Source of the DNA: Anaerolineae bacterium
GTDB taxonomy: Bacteria; Chloroflexota; Anaerolineae; Aggregatilineales; Phototrophicaceae
Reading direction: 5' to 3'
Assembly: GCA_019912905.1 (NCBI GenBank)
Contig: JAIOHO010000524.1
Location: forward strand, 1 to 11,897
DNA length: 11,897 bases
Position 1 is the first letter of the stretch; each line of letters begins with the position of its first letter. A model generated the notes under the pieces. The model saw only the letters and a list, made by a program, of their open reading frames with translations. It had not been told where the DNA came from and searched no databases. This document shows positions 1-6,416 of the stretch, in pieces. The position numbers and the translations under genes were made by a program.

Positions 1-2194
1 CACGGATGGTGACCGGCCCGGATGCCTCGATCGTGAGGGCTGCTGCGCTGGCTTCAGCGGCCTGCCAGCGGCCCCAGCGCAGATCATCCAGGAGGGCGGT
101 TTCGTTGGGTGGGTGGAGAATTTCGCCGCCAAGCTGGACGATGGGCAGCGTTTCGCCGGTGAACAACAGATCGACCGCGTTCGCCTCGAATTGGTCAGGG
201 TTCGGCAGGTCCAGCGGTTCACCGGGGTCCAGGCGGATCGTGAAGGTCGTGTCGTAGGCCACCCCCTCACGCCACACGTCGAATACCTTGTCGGTCAGCA
301 GGTAGCGCGTGTTCGTCAGATTCAGCCAGCGCGAGTCCGGCAGGCAGGCTCCCCGGCAGGACTCGCGTGCCAGGATTTCGCGCAGCCGCCCGTCAATCGT
401 CGCCAGCGCATCCGGCGGCAGCATCAGACGGGTGAAGGCGGTGTAATGGCGGGTGGGCAGCAGGCCGCCGTCGAAGCCGTCGATGCTGGGAATGCCCCAG
501 ACCAGCGGCAGGTTGGGCGCGACGATTTCCTTGAGTTTGGTGGCGATATGCTGGATGCGCACGGACAGGTCAGACAGGCCGTATTGCGCATAACGGGCTT
601 CCAGGGTGGTTCGGTCGCCGGGGTCAAACAGCAGTTCGCTGATGCTCAGCAGGCGGCCCGGCGGGGTCTGATCCGCATCATAGGCCCGCATCTGGCTGAT
701 GGTAAAGCGCTGCGCAGAATAGGCTTCCGGCAGCACCAGCGTGTTGTAGGGCAGCACGCCCGAGGCCGCCAGAAGTTCCGCCAGCAGCGCCAGCAGCGGC
801 AGACCCCGCGCGAGGCGCGACCAGCGGGGCTTCGGCTGTTTGGTGGCAGCGCGCAGCAGCATCATGGTCGCAATCAGGGCGGCCAGCGCCAGCCCCCAAC
901 CGATCCAGGTGGCGGCGGTGGGTACCGCCGAGCCGATGACGTCTTCGGGCGACTGCGCGGCCAGCAGACTGCCTGCCGCCAGCGAGAGAATCACGCCCGC
1001 AATCCCAGTGATCTTCGGCCAGCGAATGGTATGCGGTGCATCCAGCAGCGCCTGCAACCCGACCCCAGCCAGCAGACTCATGCCCAGCGCAAATAACGCC
1101 AGCCAGCGGGCGGGAACCCGGAAGAAGTTGAATCCCGGCAGGTGGGCAAGCTGCCAGTAGAGCGGGTTAAATTCGCCCAGGGCCAGCAGCAGGCCGAGAA
1201 CGGTCAGCGCGCCCCACAGCCAACGCGCGCGGGCATAGGTGCTGCGGCGCGGCACCAGCAGGCCGATCCCCGCCAGTCCCAGCCCGATGACGCCGCCGTA
1301 GGCCACGTATTCCCCAAAAATAATGCCGTCATAGCTGGGCAGCAGCCCGCGCCCCAGGATCAATGGATTCAGCGAAAAGGCGGTGGCTTCGTTCGGGTTG
1401 AGGCCGCCGCTGCGGTTGGAGACGCTGGTCAGTTCCATCGTCGGAATCAGCTGCGGGGCGATCAGCGGCAGTGCCAGGATTCCCGCCAGGGCGAGGCAGC
1501 CCAGCGCGCGAAGCACCGACTGGATTCGTTCACCGGATGGGCGGGTCAGGCTGACGGCGAGGCCGTACGTGCCCAGGCCGACCCCGGTGATAAATACGGT
1601 CTGGGTGTGGCCGGTCAGGAATTGCAGCGCCAGCCCGATCGCCAGCGGCAGCACAAACCGGCGCGGCTGATCCAATGCTCGGTCATAAAGCAGGAACAGC
1701 CAGGGCAGCCAGGCCAACCCCTGAAGCTGGTTGATCTGCTCGACATGCGCGCCGAGATAACCGCCCAGGCCGAAAACCGCAGCCGAGGCCAGCGCCGCGA
1801 TTGGGCCGATGTGCCAGCGCCGCGCCAGAGAATAGCTGCCGAGCAGGGCCAGAAAGATATGCGCCAGTACGCTCAGACGAATGCCATCCGGCGGGGACAG
1901 CGGCACCAGCGGCCAGTTCAGCGGGTAGAAGGTGCCCAACTGCGGGTTTGCCAGCAGCGGCACGCCCATAAACACATCCGGCGACCACAGCGGCAGGCGG
2001 CCCTGCATCAGTGCCGCATTGCGCACGGCCCAGTAAGGGTAAAAGTAGGCATAGGTGTCGCCGCGCCCCAGGATCAGGCCGGAGAAAGCCAGCCGGTGAA
2101 AGCACAGCAGCGTGAGGGCCAGCAGGACCACTACCGGCCAAAGTTGGAACCGCTTGCGGATTGTTAGCGTCCTGATGATGGGATGTCGTTCCAT
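1..2194 (-). CDS. Large polytopic membrane protein, YfhO/GT-C-like (3' end outside window)
   Basis: The reading frame is open from an ATG at 2194 to the left edge, giving 731 codons without a stop; the C-terminus lies outside the window. The N-terminus has a basic stretch (residues 5-15) and a first membrane helix at about 18-37. A loop follows (about 44-94) with GDTYAYFYPYW, GRLPLWSP and NPQLGTFYPLNW. This first-loop signature is typical of YfhO-like and related GT-C-fold bacterial membrane proteins, where an Asp in this loop is the expected acidic residue. Many further hydrophobic helices follow to about residue 480, then a largely soluble, presumably extracytoplasmic, C-terminal region. 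Such proteins are thought to transfer or modify polyprenyl-linked sugars in the envelope, but the substrate here is unknown. No in-frame alternative start is near; the next Met is residue 63. Codon choice (CTG, GCC rich) matches its neighbours. Recognition is at fold/family level only. Confidence 0.8.
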   Translation of the reverse strand, partial: MERHPIIRTLTIRKRFQLWPVVVLLALTLLCFHRLAFSGLILGRGDTYAYFYPYWAVRNAALMQGRLPLWSPDVFMGVPLLANPQLGTFYPLNWPLVPLSPPDGIRLSVLAHIFLALLGSYSLARRWHIGPIAALASAAVFGLGGYLGAHVEQINQLQGLAWLPWLFLLYDRALDQPRRFVLPLAIGLALQFLTGHTQTVFITGVGLGTYGLAVSLTRPSGERIQSVLRALGCLALAGILALPLIAPQLIPTMELTSVSNRSGGLNPNEATAFSLNPLILGRGLLPSYDGIIFGEYVAYGGVIGLGLAGIGLLVPRRSTYARARWLWGALTVLGLLLALGEFNPLYWQLAHLPGFNFFRVPARWLALFALGMSLLAGVGLQALLDAPHTIRWPKITGIAGVILSLAAGSLLAAQSPEDVIGSAVPTAATWIGWGLALAALIATMMLLRAATKQPKPRWSRLARGLPLLALLAELLAASGVLPYNTLVLPEAYSAQRFTISQMRAYDADQTPPGRLLSISELLFDPGDRTTLEARYAQYGLSDLSVRIQHIATKLKEIVAPNLPLVWGIPSIDGFDGGLLPTRHYTAFTRLMLPPDALATIDGRLREILARESCRGACLPDSRWLNLTNTRYLLTDKVFDVWREGVAYDTTFTIRLDPGEPLDLPNPDQFEANAVDLLFTGETLPIVQLGGEILHPPNETALLDDLRWGRWQAAEASAAALTIEASGPVTIR

Positions 2195-2203
2195 AAGCCT
2201 GCG

Positions 2204-2232
2204 ATTGTACACGACGCAGCCTGTTCTGGCAG
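2204..2232 (-). promoter_or_regulatory. Candidate promoter of the YfhO-like gene
   Basis: On the minus strand CTGCCA (2232-2227) is followed after 17 nt by TACAAT (2209-2204). These match sigma-70-type consensus at 4/6 and 5/6 positions. Transcription would begin about 2197, only 3-4 nt before the ATG at 2194, so the message would be nearly leaderless. An AGG close to the ATG is the only ribosome-binding-site-like element. Inferred from sequence match alone. Confidence 0.35.
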
Positions 2233-2307
2233 GGGACAGCGCCGATCAACCGGCGGGTGGGCGTCAGGGCCGTTTGCCTGTTCGGGCGTATCGTAAGGAA
2301 AATGCCC

Positions 2308-2331
2308 GTCTCCCCTGTATATTGAGGAGAC
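2308..2331. repeat. Inverted repeat in the divergent intergenic region
   Basis: GTCTCC (2308-2313) and GGAGAC (2326-2331) form a perfect 6-bp inverted repeat around a 12-nt AT-rich centre that contains TATATT. It lies about 65 nt upstream of the DUF4173-family gene and about 115 nt upstream of the divergent YfhO-like gene. It could be an operator or part of an mRNA leader hairpin. There is no T-run, so it is not an intrinsic terminator. I could not identify a good -35/-10 pair for the rightward gene in 2195-2394. Confidence 0.3.
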
Positions 2332-2394
2332 AGCGCACGTCATTCGCCGTTAGAGTGGAGCTAAGACATCAGCGCCTGTCAAAAAGGATGAATC

Positions 2395-4071
2395 ATGCCC
2401 CGAAAGACACTGGCAGTCTGGATTGTGGCGTTGGGCCTGAGCCTGGGCCTGTTGGGAAATATCCTGTTTTATAACAAAATGCTCGGCATTTCGTTTCCGC
2501 TGTTTATTTTCGTGGCGGCACTGGTCCTGCTGGCCGCGACTCGACCGGCTCAGACGCGGGTGCACTGGCGCAACCTGTGGCCGGTGATTCCCATGCTGCT
2601 GTTCGCCATCATGGTGGCGGTGCGCGCCGAAACCACGATTACGTTGCTGAATGTCAGCGCGGCGCTGGCACTCGGCGGTTTGGCGCTGCGTTACCTGCCG
2701 CTGCCGCAGCCGCTCGATGAAGCGCCGCTGGAGGAGCATCTTACCGGCGTTCTGGAAGCGGGGATGTTTGCAGCCTTCGCAGCCGTCCCTGAAATCGGCG
2801 ATTCGTGGGGCTGGCTGCGCGAGCGGAGCTGGCAGGGGCGGACGGTAGTGGCGGTGGTGCGCGGGCTGGCGATTGCGGTGCCGATCATCCTGGTGTTTAC
2901 CGTGCTGCTCTGCTCGGCGGATGCCGTCTTTGCCAGCGTCGTCGAGGATGCCTGGCGGCTGCTGGCCTTCAACCCGGATGGGGCGCTGATCGACCAGGCG
3001 CTGCTGACTCTGTCGATCGGCTGGCTGTCGGCAGGGGCATTGGCGTATGGACTGGCCCGCCGGACCGGACCTGCGCGTTCTGACACCGTCGCAGCGGATG
3101 CTGACTCTGACGAAGCAGACGCCTATTTCGCCTATGGCGACGAAGCCGCAGTGCCGATGGAGTCCGACGAGCCTGCCGCGCCGACCAAGCGTAAAACCCG
3201 CCCCATGTTTCGGCTGGGGATGATCGAGAGCGGCATCGTGCTCGGGCTGGTCGATCTGCTGTTCGGGTTGTTCGTGCTGATCCAACTGGCCTATTTTTTC
3301 GGCGGGGAGGCTTTCCTCAGCGAGCGCGGCCTGACGTACTCGCAGTATGCCCGGCGCGGATTTTTCGAACTGGCGGCGGTGTCGGTGCTGACGCTGGGGC
3401 TGGTCTTGTGGCTGAATCACATTACGGTGCGCGTCGAACGGCGCGAACGACGCATCTTCATCGGCCTGTCGATCGTCGTTGTTGCGCTGACCTCGGTCAT
3501 GCTGGTGTCGGCGGCGCAGCGTATGTACCTGTACGAACAGGCTTACGGCTTTACCCACCTGCGTGTGTTCACGCATGTCTTTATGCTGTGGCTGGGCATC
3601 CTGTTCGTGTTCTTCCTGCTGACCCTGTTTGAGGTGAAACCGCGTATCTTCACGCTGGGGGTGCTGCTCACCAGCATCGGCTACCTGGCGACGCTGAACG
3701 GAATGAACGTGGATCTGTACATCGCGGAGCGCAATATCGACCGTTTTTATGAGGGGTATGCGCTGGATCTCGGGTTTCTGGGGGGATTATCAACGGATGC
3801 AGTGCCAGCCGTGACTCGGTTGTATGCAGACAACCAGAATAATCCCGATGCGCGCGAGTGGGCGGGGCAGTGGTTGGCCGGTCAGTGGCTGCGGCTCGAC
3901 GCGCAAAAAGACGCGACGTTCTTCTCACTGAACCTCAGCCGCCAGCAGTCATGGGCCGCCCTGGAAACGATCCACGACGAACTCCCAGATTACGACCCAT
4001 CGTTCTTCTGGTCCTACGAGCGGGGCTATTTCGATATTTACGCGGCCACCCCGGACGCTATCAGCCGCTAA
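2395..4071 (+). CDS. DUF4173/DUF4153-type multi-pass membrane protein
   Basis: A 558-residue integral membrane protein of unknown biochemical function. About eleven hydrophobic segments are visible, near residues 7-25, 33-49, 60-77, 82-100, 153-175, 203-220, 276-302, 323-341, 353-372, 391-411 and 418-435. A hydrophilic, acidic then basic loop lies at about 222-271. The segment TYSQYARRGFFEL (314-326), the GFTHLRVFTH region (385-394) and AERNIDRFYEG (444-454) followed by LSTDAVPAV (465-473) are the conserved landmarks I associate with DUF4173 proteins. The last 85 residues are soluble and rich in Trp, Asp and Tyr. The start at 2395 is supported by AAGGA at 2384-2388, 6 nt upstream. The gene is convergent with lexA, with only 8 nt between the stop codons. 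Family assignment is confident; function is not known. Confidence 0.85.
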   Translation: MPRKTLAVWIVALGLSLGLLGNILFYNKMLGISFPLFIFVAALVLLAATRPAQTRVHWRNLWPVIPMLLFAIMVAVRAETTITLLNVSAALALGGLALRYLPLPQPLDEAPLEEHLTGVLEAGMFAAFAAVPEIGDSWGWLRERSWQGRTVVAVVRGLAIAVPIILVFTVLLCSADAVFASVVEDAWRLLAFNPDGALIDQALLTLSIGWLSAGALAYGLARRTGPARSDTVAADADSDEADAYFAYGDEAAVPMESDEPAAPTKRKTRPMFRLGMIESGIVLGLVDLLFGLFVLIQLAYFFGGEAFLSERGLTYSQYARRGFFELAAVSVLTLGLVLWLNHITVRVERRERRIFIGLSIVVVALTSVMLVSAAQRMYLYEQAYGFTHLRVFTHVFMLWLGILFVFFLLTLFEVKPRIFTLGVLLTSIGYLATLNGMNVDLYIAERNIDRFYEGYALDLGFLGGLSTDAVPAVTRLYADNQNNPDAREWAGQWLAGQWLRLDAQKDATFFSLNLSRQQSWAALETIHDELPDYDPSFFWSYERGYFDIYAATPDAISR

Positions 4072-4079
4072 CGTTCGAC

Positions 4080-4742
4080 CTACTGGCGGAAAGGCCGGAT
4101 CACAGAGACGACTTTGCCCTGAATCTGGCAGTGCGCCGGGTGCACATAGATCGGCTGCATGGTCGGATTTTCCGGCTGAAGGCGGATGCGATCCGGCTCC
4201 AGATAAAAACGCTTGAGCGTGGTCTCGCCGCGTTCGTCCAGCCAGACCGCTACCATATCGCCGTTGCGGGCCGTGCTGACGCGCCGCAGCAGGACGATGT
4301 CGCCGTCGGCAATCATGGCGTCGATCATCGAATCGCCTTTGACGCGCAGGGCGAAGACGTCATCGACGTTGGCGTTGCCCAGCATGGCCGGGGTGACTTC
4401 GATGCTGTCGCCGTTAGCCTCGAACGGCGGGACCGGTTCACCCGCGACGATCTGCCCGACCAGCGGGATCGACACCGGGGCCTGGGCCACCTTGACCTTT
4501 TTCTTGTCGTCCCCGGGGATTTCCCCGACCATGCGAATCCCACGTGAGACGCGTCCCGACCGCTCCAGATACCCGGCCTGCACCAGCTTATTCAGATTGT
4601 AGTTGACCACCGAGGTCGAGTTGATGTCGGTCGCCGTGCCAATTTCCCGGATGGTGGGCGGGAAGCCGTGCTTCTCGACGTACCCCTCCATGTAGATCAG
4701 GATATTGCGCTGTCGCTTGGAGAGCTTATTAAAATCCTTCAT
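4080..4742 (-). CDS. lexA: LexA repressor / self-cleaving SOS regulator
   Basis: A 220-residue LexA: the SOS-response repressor, which cleaves itself when RecA filaments form on damaged DNA. The N-terminal winged helix (about 1-70) contains GFPPTIREIG (26-35) and a recognition segment around NSTSVVNYNLNKL (41-53). The C-terminal S24-type peptidase domain shows all the required elements. These are the Ala100-Gly101 scissile bond in VGQIVAGEP, nucleophile Ser138 in KGDSMID, and general-base Lys177 in TTLKRFY. Length is normal for the family. The recognition helix differs from the enterobacterial type (which carries SPNAAEEHL) and resembles what I recall of Chloroflexota LexA, so its operator may also differ from the E. 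coli CTGT-type box. The start is fixed by position: the promoter ends about 36 nt upstream, with a GGA 8 nt before the ATG. The gene is monocistronic here; no sulA- or imuB-like partner is adjacent. Confidence 0.97.
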   Translation of the reverse strand: MKDFNKLSKRQRNILIYMEGYVEKHGFPPTIREIGTATDINSTSVVNYNLNKLVQAGYLERSGRVSRGIRMVGEIPGDDKKKVKVAQAPVSIPLVGQIVAGEPVPPFEANGDSIEVTPAMLGNANVDDVFALRVKGDSMIDAMIADGDIVLLRRVSTARNGDMVAVWLDERGETTLKRFYLEPDRIRLQPENPTMQPIYVHPAHCQIQGKVVSVIRPFRQ

Positions 4743-4766
4743 GGTTCTAATCCAATCCTAACAATC

Positions 4767-4778
4767 GAATGCGTGTTC
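4767..4778. promoter_or_regulatory. Candidate LexA operator overlapping the lexA start point
   Basis: GAAT-GCGT-GTTC (plus strand) matches the Gram-positive-type palindrome GAAC-N4-GTTC at 7 of 8 fixed positions. It lies directly downstream of the lexA -10 box, across the predicted transcription start. Binding there would block initiation, the usual autoregulation of lexA. The half-site GTTCTA recurs at 4802-4807, inside the promoter spacer, and at 4744-4749, next to the start codon. The assignment is inferred from position and motif similarity; the operator of this LexA subtype may differ. Confidence 0.6.
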
Positions 4779-4784
4779 TATCAA

Positions 4785-4813
4785 ATTATAAGGACACACT
4801 TGTTCTATGTCAA
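4785..4813 (-). promoter_or_regulatory. lexA promoter, perfect -35 and -10
   Basis: On the minus strand TTGACA (4813-4808) and TATAAT (4790-4785) are separated by exactly 17 nt. Both hexamers and the spacing match the sigma-70 consensus perfectly. The predicted start point is about 4778, leaving a short leader of about 36 nt. So strong a core promoter fits a gene held down by a repressor. The LexA-like elements described separately sit inside the spacer and directly after the -10 box. Confidence 0.85.
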
Positions 4814-4842
4814 ATTTATGTTTTTCGGGACACCTGAATCCA

Positions 4843-4869
4843 ATCGCCCCACTGTCAGTGTGAGGCGAT
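4843..4869. terminator. Hairpin downstream of the haloperoxidase-like gene, no T-run
   Basis: ATCGCC (4843-4848) pairs with GGCGAT (4864-4869), and an inner CACT/AGTG pair (4850-4853 with 4857-4860) extends the stem. It begins 31 nt past the stop codon of the minus-strand haloperoxidase-like gene and lies upstream of the lexA promoter. The position suits a transcript end that insulates lexA, but no T-tract follows on the minus strand. It could only be an imperfect terminator, an mRNA 3'-end stabiliser or an operator. Confidence 0.3.
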
Positions 4870-4899
4870 CCAATCGGTGCGTGCGGCCTGTGCGTGGGG

Positions 4900-6255
4900 T
4901 CAGTCCCCGCCCTGGCGAATCGGATTCAGGCGGATGTTCCGCAGAGCCGTGTCGCCGATACAGCGGCCCTGGCGCAGCCCGTTTTCGATGGCCTCGCGGA
5001 AGTGGATGCCGCCGTACAGCCGCGAAATTGCCGCTTCGGAGGCCGCATGTTCGAATGACAGGAAGGCCCGCTGGAGCGGTTCGTGGTCGAAAATGAGGTG
5101 GGTTTCGTCCGTAAATGCGACCGCGCCAAATAAACCGGTGAGCACTTCGGAGGCCGCGCCGGAGACGACCGAATGGCCGGACGGATATTCGGGAAACGCC
5201 GGGGACTGGATATAGGGTGCCCAGGTGCGGCGGATATTCGCGTGAATGTAGGTCTCCGGGCGCAGCAGATTTACCTGATACTTGAGCCACCAGGCGGAGA
5301 TAAAGGCGTCACCGACGGCGATGCCGGTCATGGCATAGGCTTCCGCAACCCGGTCCAGCGTCAGGTGCAGCCGGTCGCCAAGCTGACCCGCGATCGACAT
5401 CCAATGGCCTGCCGGGGTGCCGGTGATGCCAGGTGTATCGACCCAGAAGCGGGCGGTGGCTTTCTGCTCCTCGGTCAGCCTGCGGCCTGTTTCCATCACC
5501 TCGACGGCCTGGAGATAAAAGGTCGATTCGGGATCGAGGTCAAAGTCCATGTTGGGGTAGACGGCACAGTCTGAGCTGAATTCGAGGGTGAAGGGGCGCA
5601 GTTGACCCCAGTAGGGTTCGACCGGAGTCGTGCCCTCGGTGGTCAGCACCCAGCCACCCAGTCGCGGTTCGAGTGTGTAATCCAGGCCCCGCGTGTCCGC
5701 GTAGCCATCTTCCCCGGCCCACCTGAGGATGACTTCGGCCAGCGACTCCCCGAATGCCAGCGACCGTTCGACCATGTCCGCGCCGACTTCGGCCTGACGC
5801 GCTTCGATGCTGCTCTGGCGCAGGTCGTCGATAGCCGCCACGTTCAGGGCTTTAGCATCTGGGAACAGCCCGCGCGTGAGCGCCGCCATCGCGCCGTTGT
5901 GTGCGGACAGCCAGTCGTAGACGACGTCCTCTTCTGGCAGCGGCATGTCCGGCATGTGCCAGATCTGCCCAGCCAGGGTGTTGTTGGTCGGCATCCCCGG
6001 CAGCAGCGATTCATAGGTCGTGATGCCTGCGTAGGCGTACAGGCGAGCCGCGCCAGGGGCGGACACTGCTTCGGATTCGACCAGCCGGTAGAACAGGTTC
6101 ATCCACTCCACGACCGGGGCCGGGTCCAGGGTTTCCGTCAGCGGGGAGGCCGCATCCTGGGCGTGGCTGATCCCGGGAAGAAGAATGACGAGACTGATCA
6201 TGACGAGCAGCAGGTGGCTGCGCGAGGTCCATTTCAAGAACAGGTGCCACATCAC
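4900..6255 (-). CDS. Exported vanadium-dependent haloperoxidase / PAP2-fold protein
   Basis: A 451-residue protein with a signal peptide: a basic N-terminus, a hydrophobic core at about 14-28, and likely cleavage after SHA (30-32). It belongs to the PAP2/vanadium-haloperoxidase superfamily. The C-terminal half shows the phosphate/vanadate pocket in order: K325 and R332-P333 (KX6RP), the PSGH motif at 358-361, and S411-R412 with H418 in GGIH. These residues would bind vanadate (haloperoxidase) or phosphate (acid phosphatase). The Asp that completes the SRX5HX3D motif of classical PAP2 phosphatases is Ala422 here, which points toward the haloperoxidase-like branch. It likely acts outside the cytoplasm. 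The start could be GTG at 6255, 7 nt after GGAGG, or the adjacent ATG at 6252; I prefer GTG for its spacing. Substrate is not predictable. Confidence 0.88.
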   Translation of the reverse strand: MMWHLFLKWTSRSHLLLVMISLVILLPGISHAQDAASPLTETLDPAPVVEWMNLFYRLVESEAVSAPGAARLYAYAGITTYESLLPGMPTNNTLAGQIWHMPDMPLPEEDVVYDWLSAHNGAMAALTRGLFPDAKALNVAAIDDLRQSSIEARQAEVGADMVERSLAFGESLAEVILRWAGEDGYADTRGLDYTLEPRLGGWVLTTEGTTPVEPYWGQLRPFTLEFSSDCAVYPNMDFDLDPESTFYLQAVEVMETGRRLTEEQKATARFWVDTPGITGTPAGHWMSIAGQLGDRLHLTLDRVAEAYAMTGIAVGDAFISAWWLKYQVNLLRPETYIHANIRRTWAPYIQSPAFPEYPSGHSVVSGAASEVLTGLFGAVAFTDETHLIFDHEPLQRAFLSFEHAASEAAISRLYGGIHFREAIENGLRQGRCIGDTALRNIRLNPIRQGGD

Positions 6256-6290
6256 TCACTTTCCTCCATGGGTGCTCGATACTCCGCCTA

Positions 6291-6319
6291 ATCATAATCC
6301 GGTTTGCCGGGCGGCTCAA
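6291..6319 (-). promoter_or_regulatory. Promoter of the haloperoxidase-like gene
   Basis: On the minus strand TTGAGC (6319-6314; 4/6 match) and TATGAT (6296-6291; 5/6 match) are separated by 17 nt. They predict a start near 6284 and a leader of about 29 nt. A strong GGAGG ribosome-binding site follows, 7 nt before the GTG start. This lies in the 161-nt divergent gap shared with the XPB-like gene. Confidence 0.6.
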
Positions 6320-6377
6320 TCATCGGACTGGCGATGCACGCTGTTCCAGTGGGCGAGACACGCCGCAGGCTGGGTGA

Positions 6378-6386
6378 TGTTATAAT
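6378..6386 (+). promoter_or_regulatory. Extended -10 promoter of the XPB-like gene
   Basis: TGTTATAAT is a perfect extended -10 element (TG-N-TATAAT), and no recognisable -35 sits at 16-18 nt. The predicted start at about 6393 lies after the upstream in-frame ATG at 6390, so translation must begin at the later ATG at 6417. That ATG has GAGAGG 6 nt upstream. The same nine bases recur upstream of the next gene. Confidence 0.65.
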
Positions 6387-6416
6387 CGAATGGATGCTGG
6401 GAACGAGAGGCGGCTT

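Noticed and set aside
113..2167. Long plus-strand open frames (113-1096 and 1142-2167) opposite the YfhO-like gene
   Set aside because: Their translations are Gln/Arg/Ala-rich with no hydrophobic pattern or motifs, typical of the antisense of a GC-rich gene. The minus-strand frame gives a coherent membrane protein with recognisable loop motifs.
2350..3576. 408-codon minus-strand open frame opposite the DUF4173-family gene
   Set aside because: Low-complexity Gln/His/Arg composition and no ribosome-binding site; it is a frame shadow of the plus-strand gene.
4072..4079. LexA-like half site GTTCGA at the lexA/DUF4173 convergent junction
   Set aside because: It has no second arm at the right spacing and is far from any promoter.
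6253..6270. Five-codon upstream ORF (ATG at 6270 on the minus strand, stop overlapping the haloperoxidase start)
   Set aside because: The ATG is part of the sequence that provides the GGAGG ribosome-binding site. So short an ORF with no ribosome-binding site of its own is not supportable.
6390..6416. Upstream in-frame ATG at 6390 as start of the XPB-like protein
   Set aside because: It lies 4 nt after the TATAAT box, before the expected transcription start. ATG 6417 has a good ribosome-binding site.
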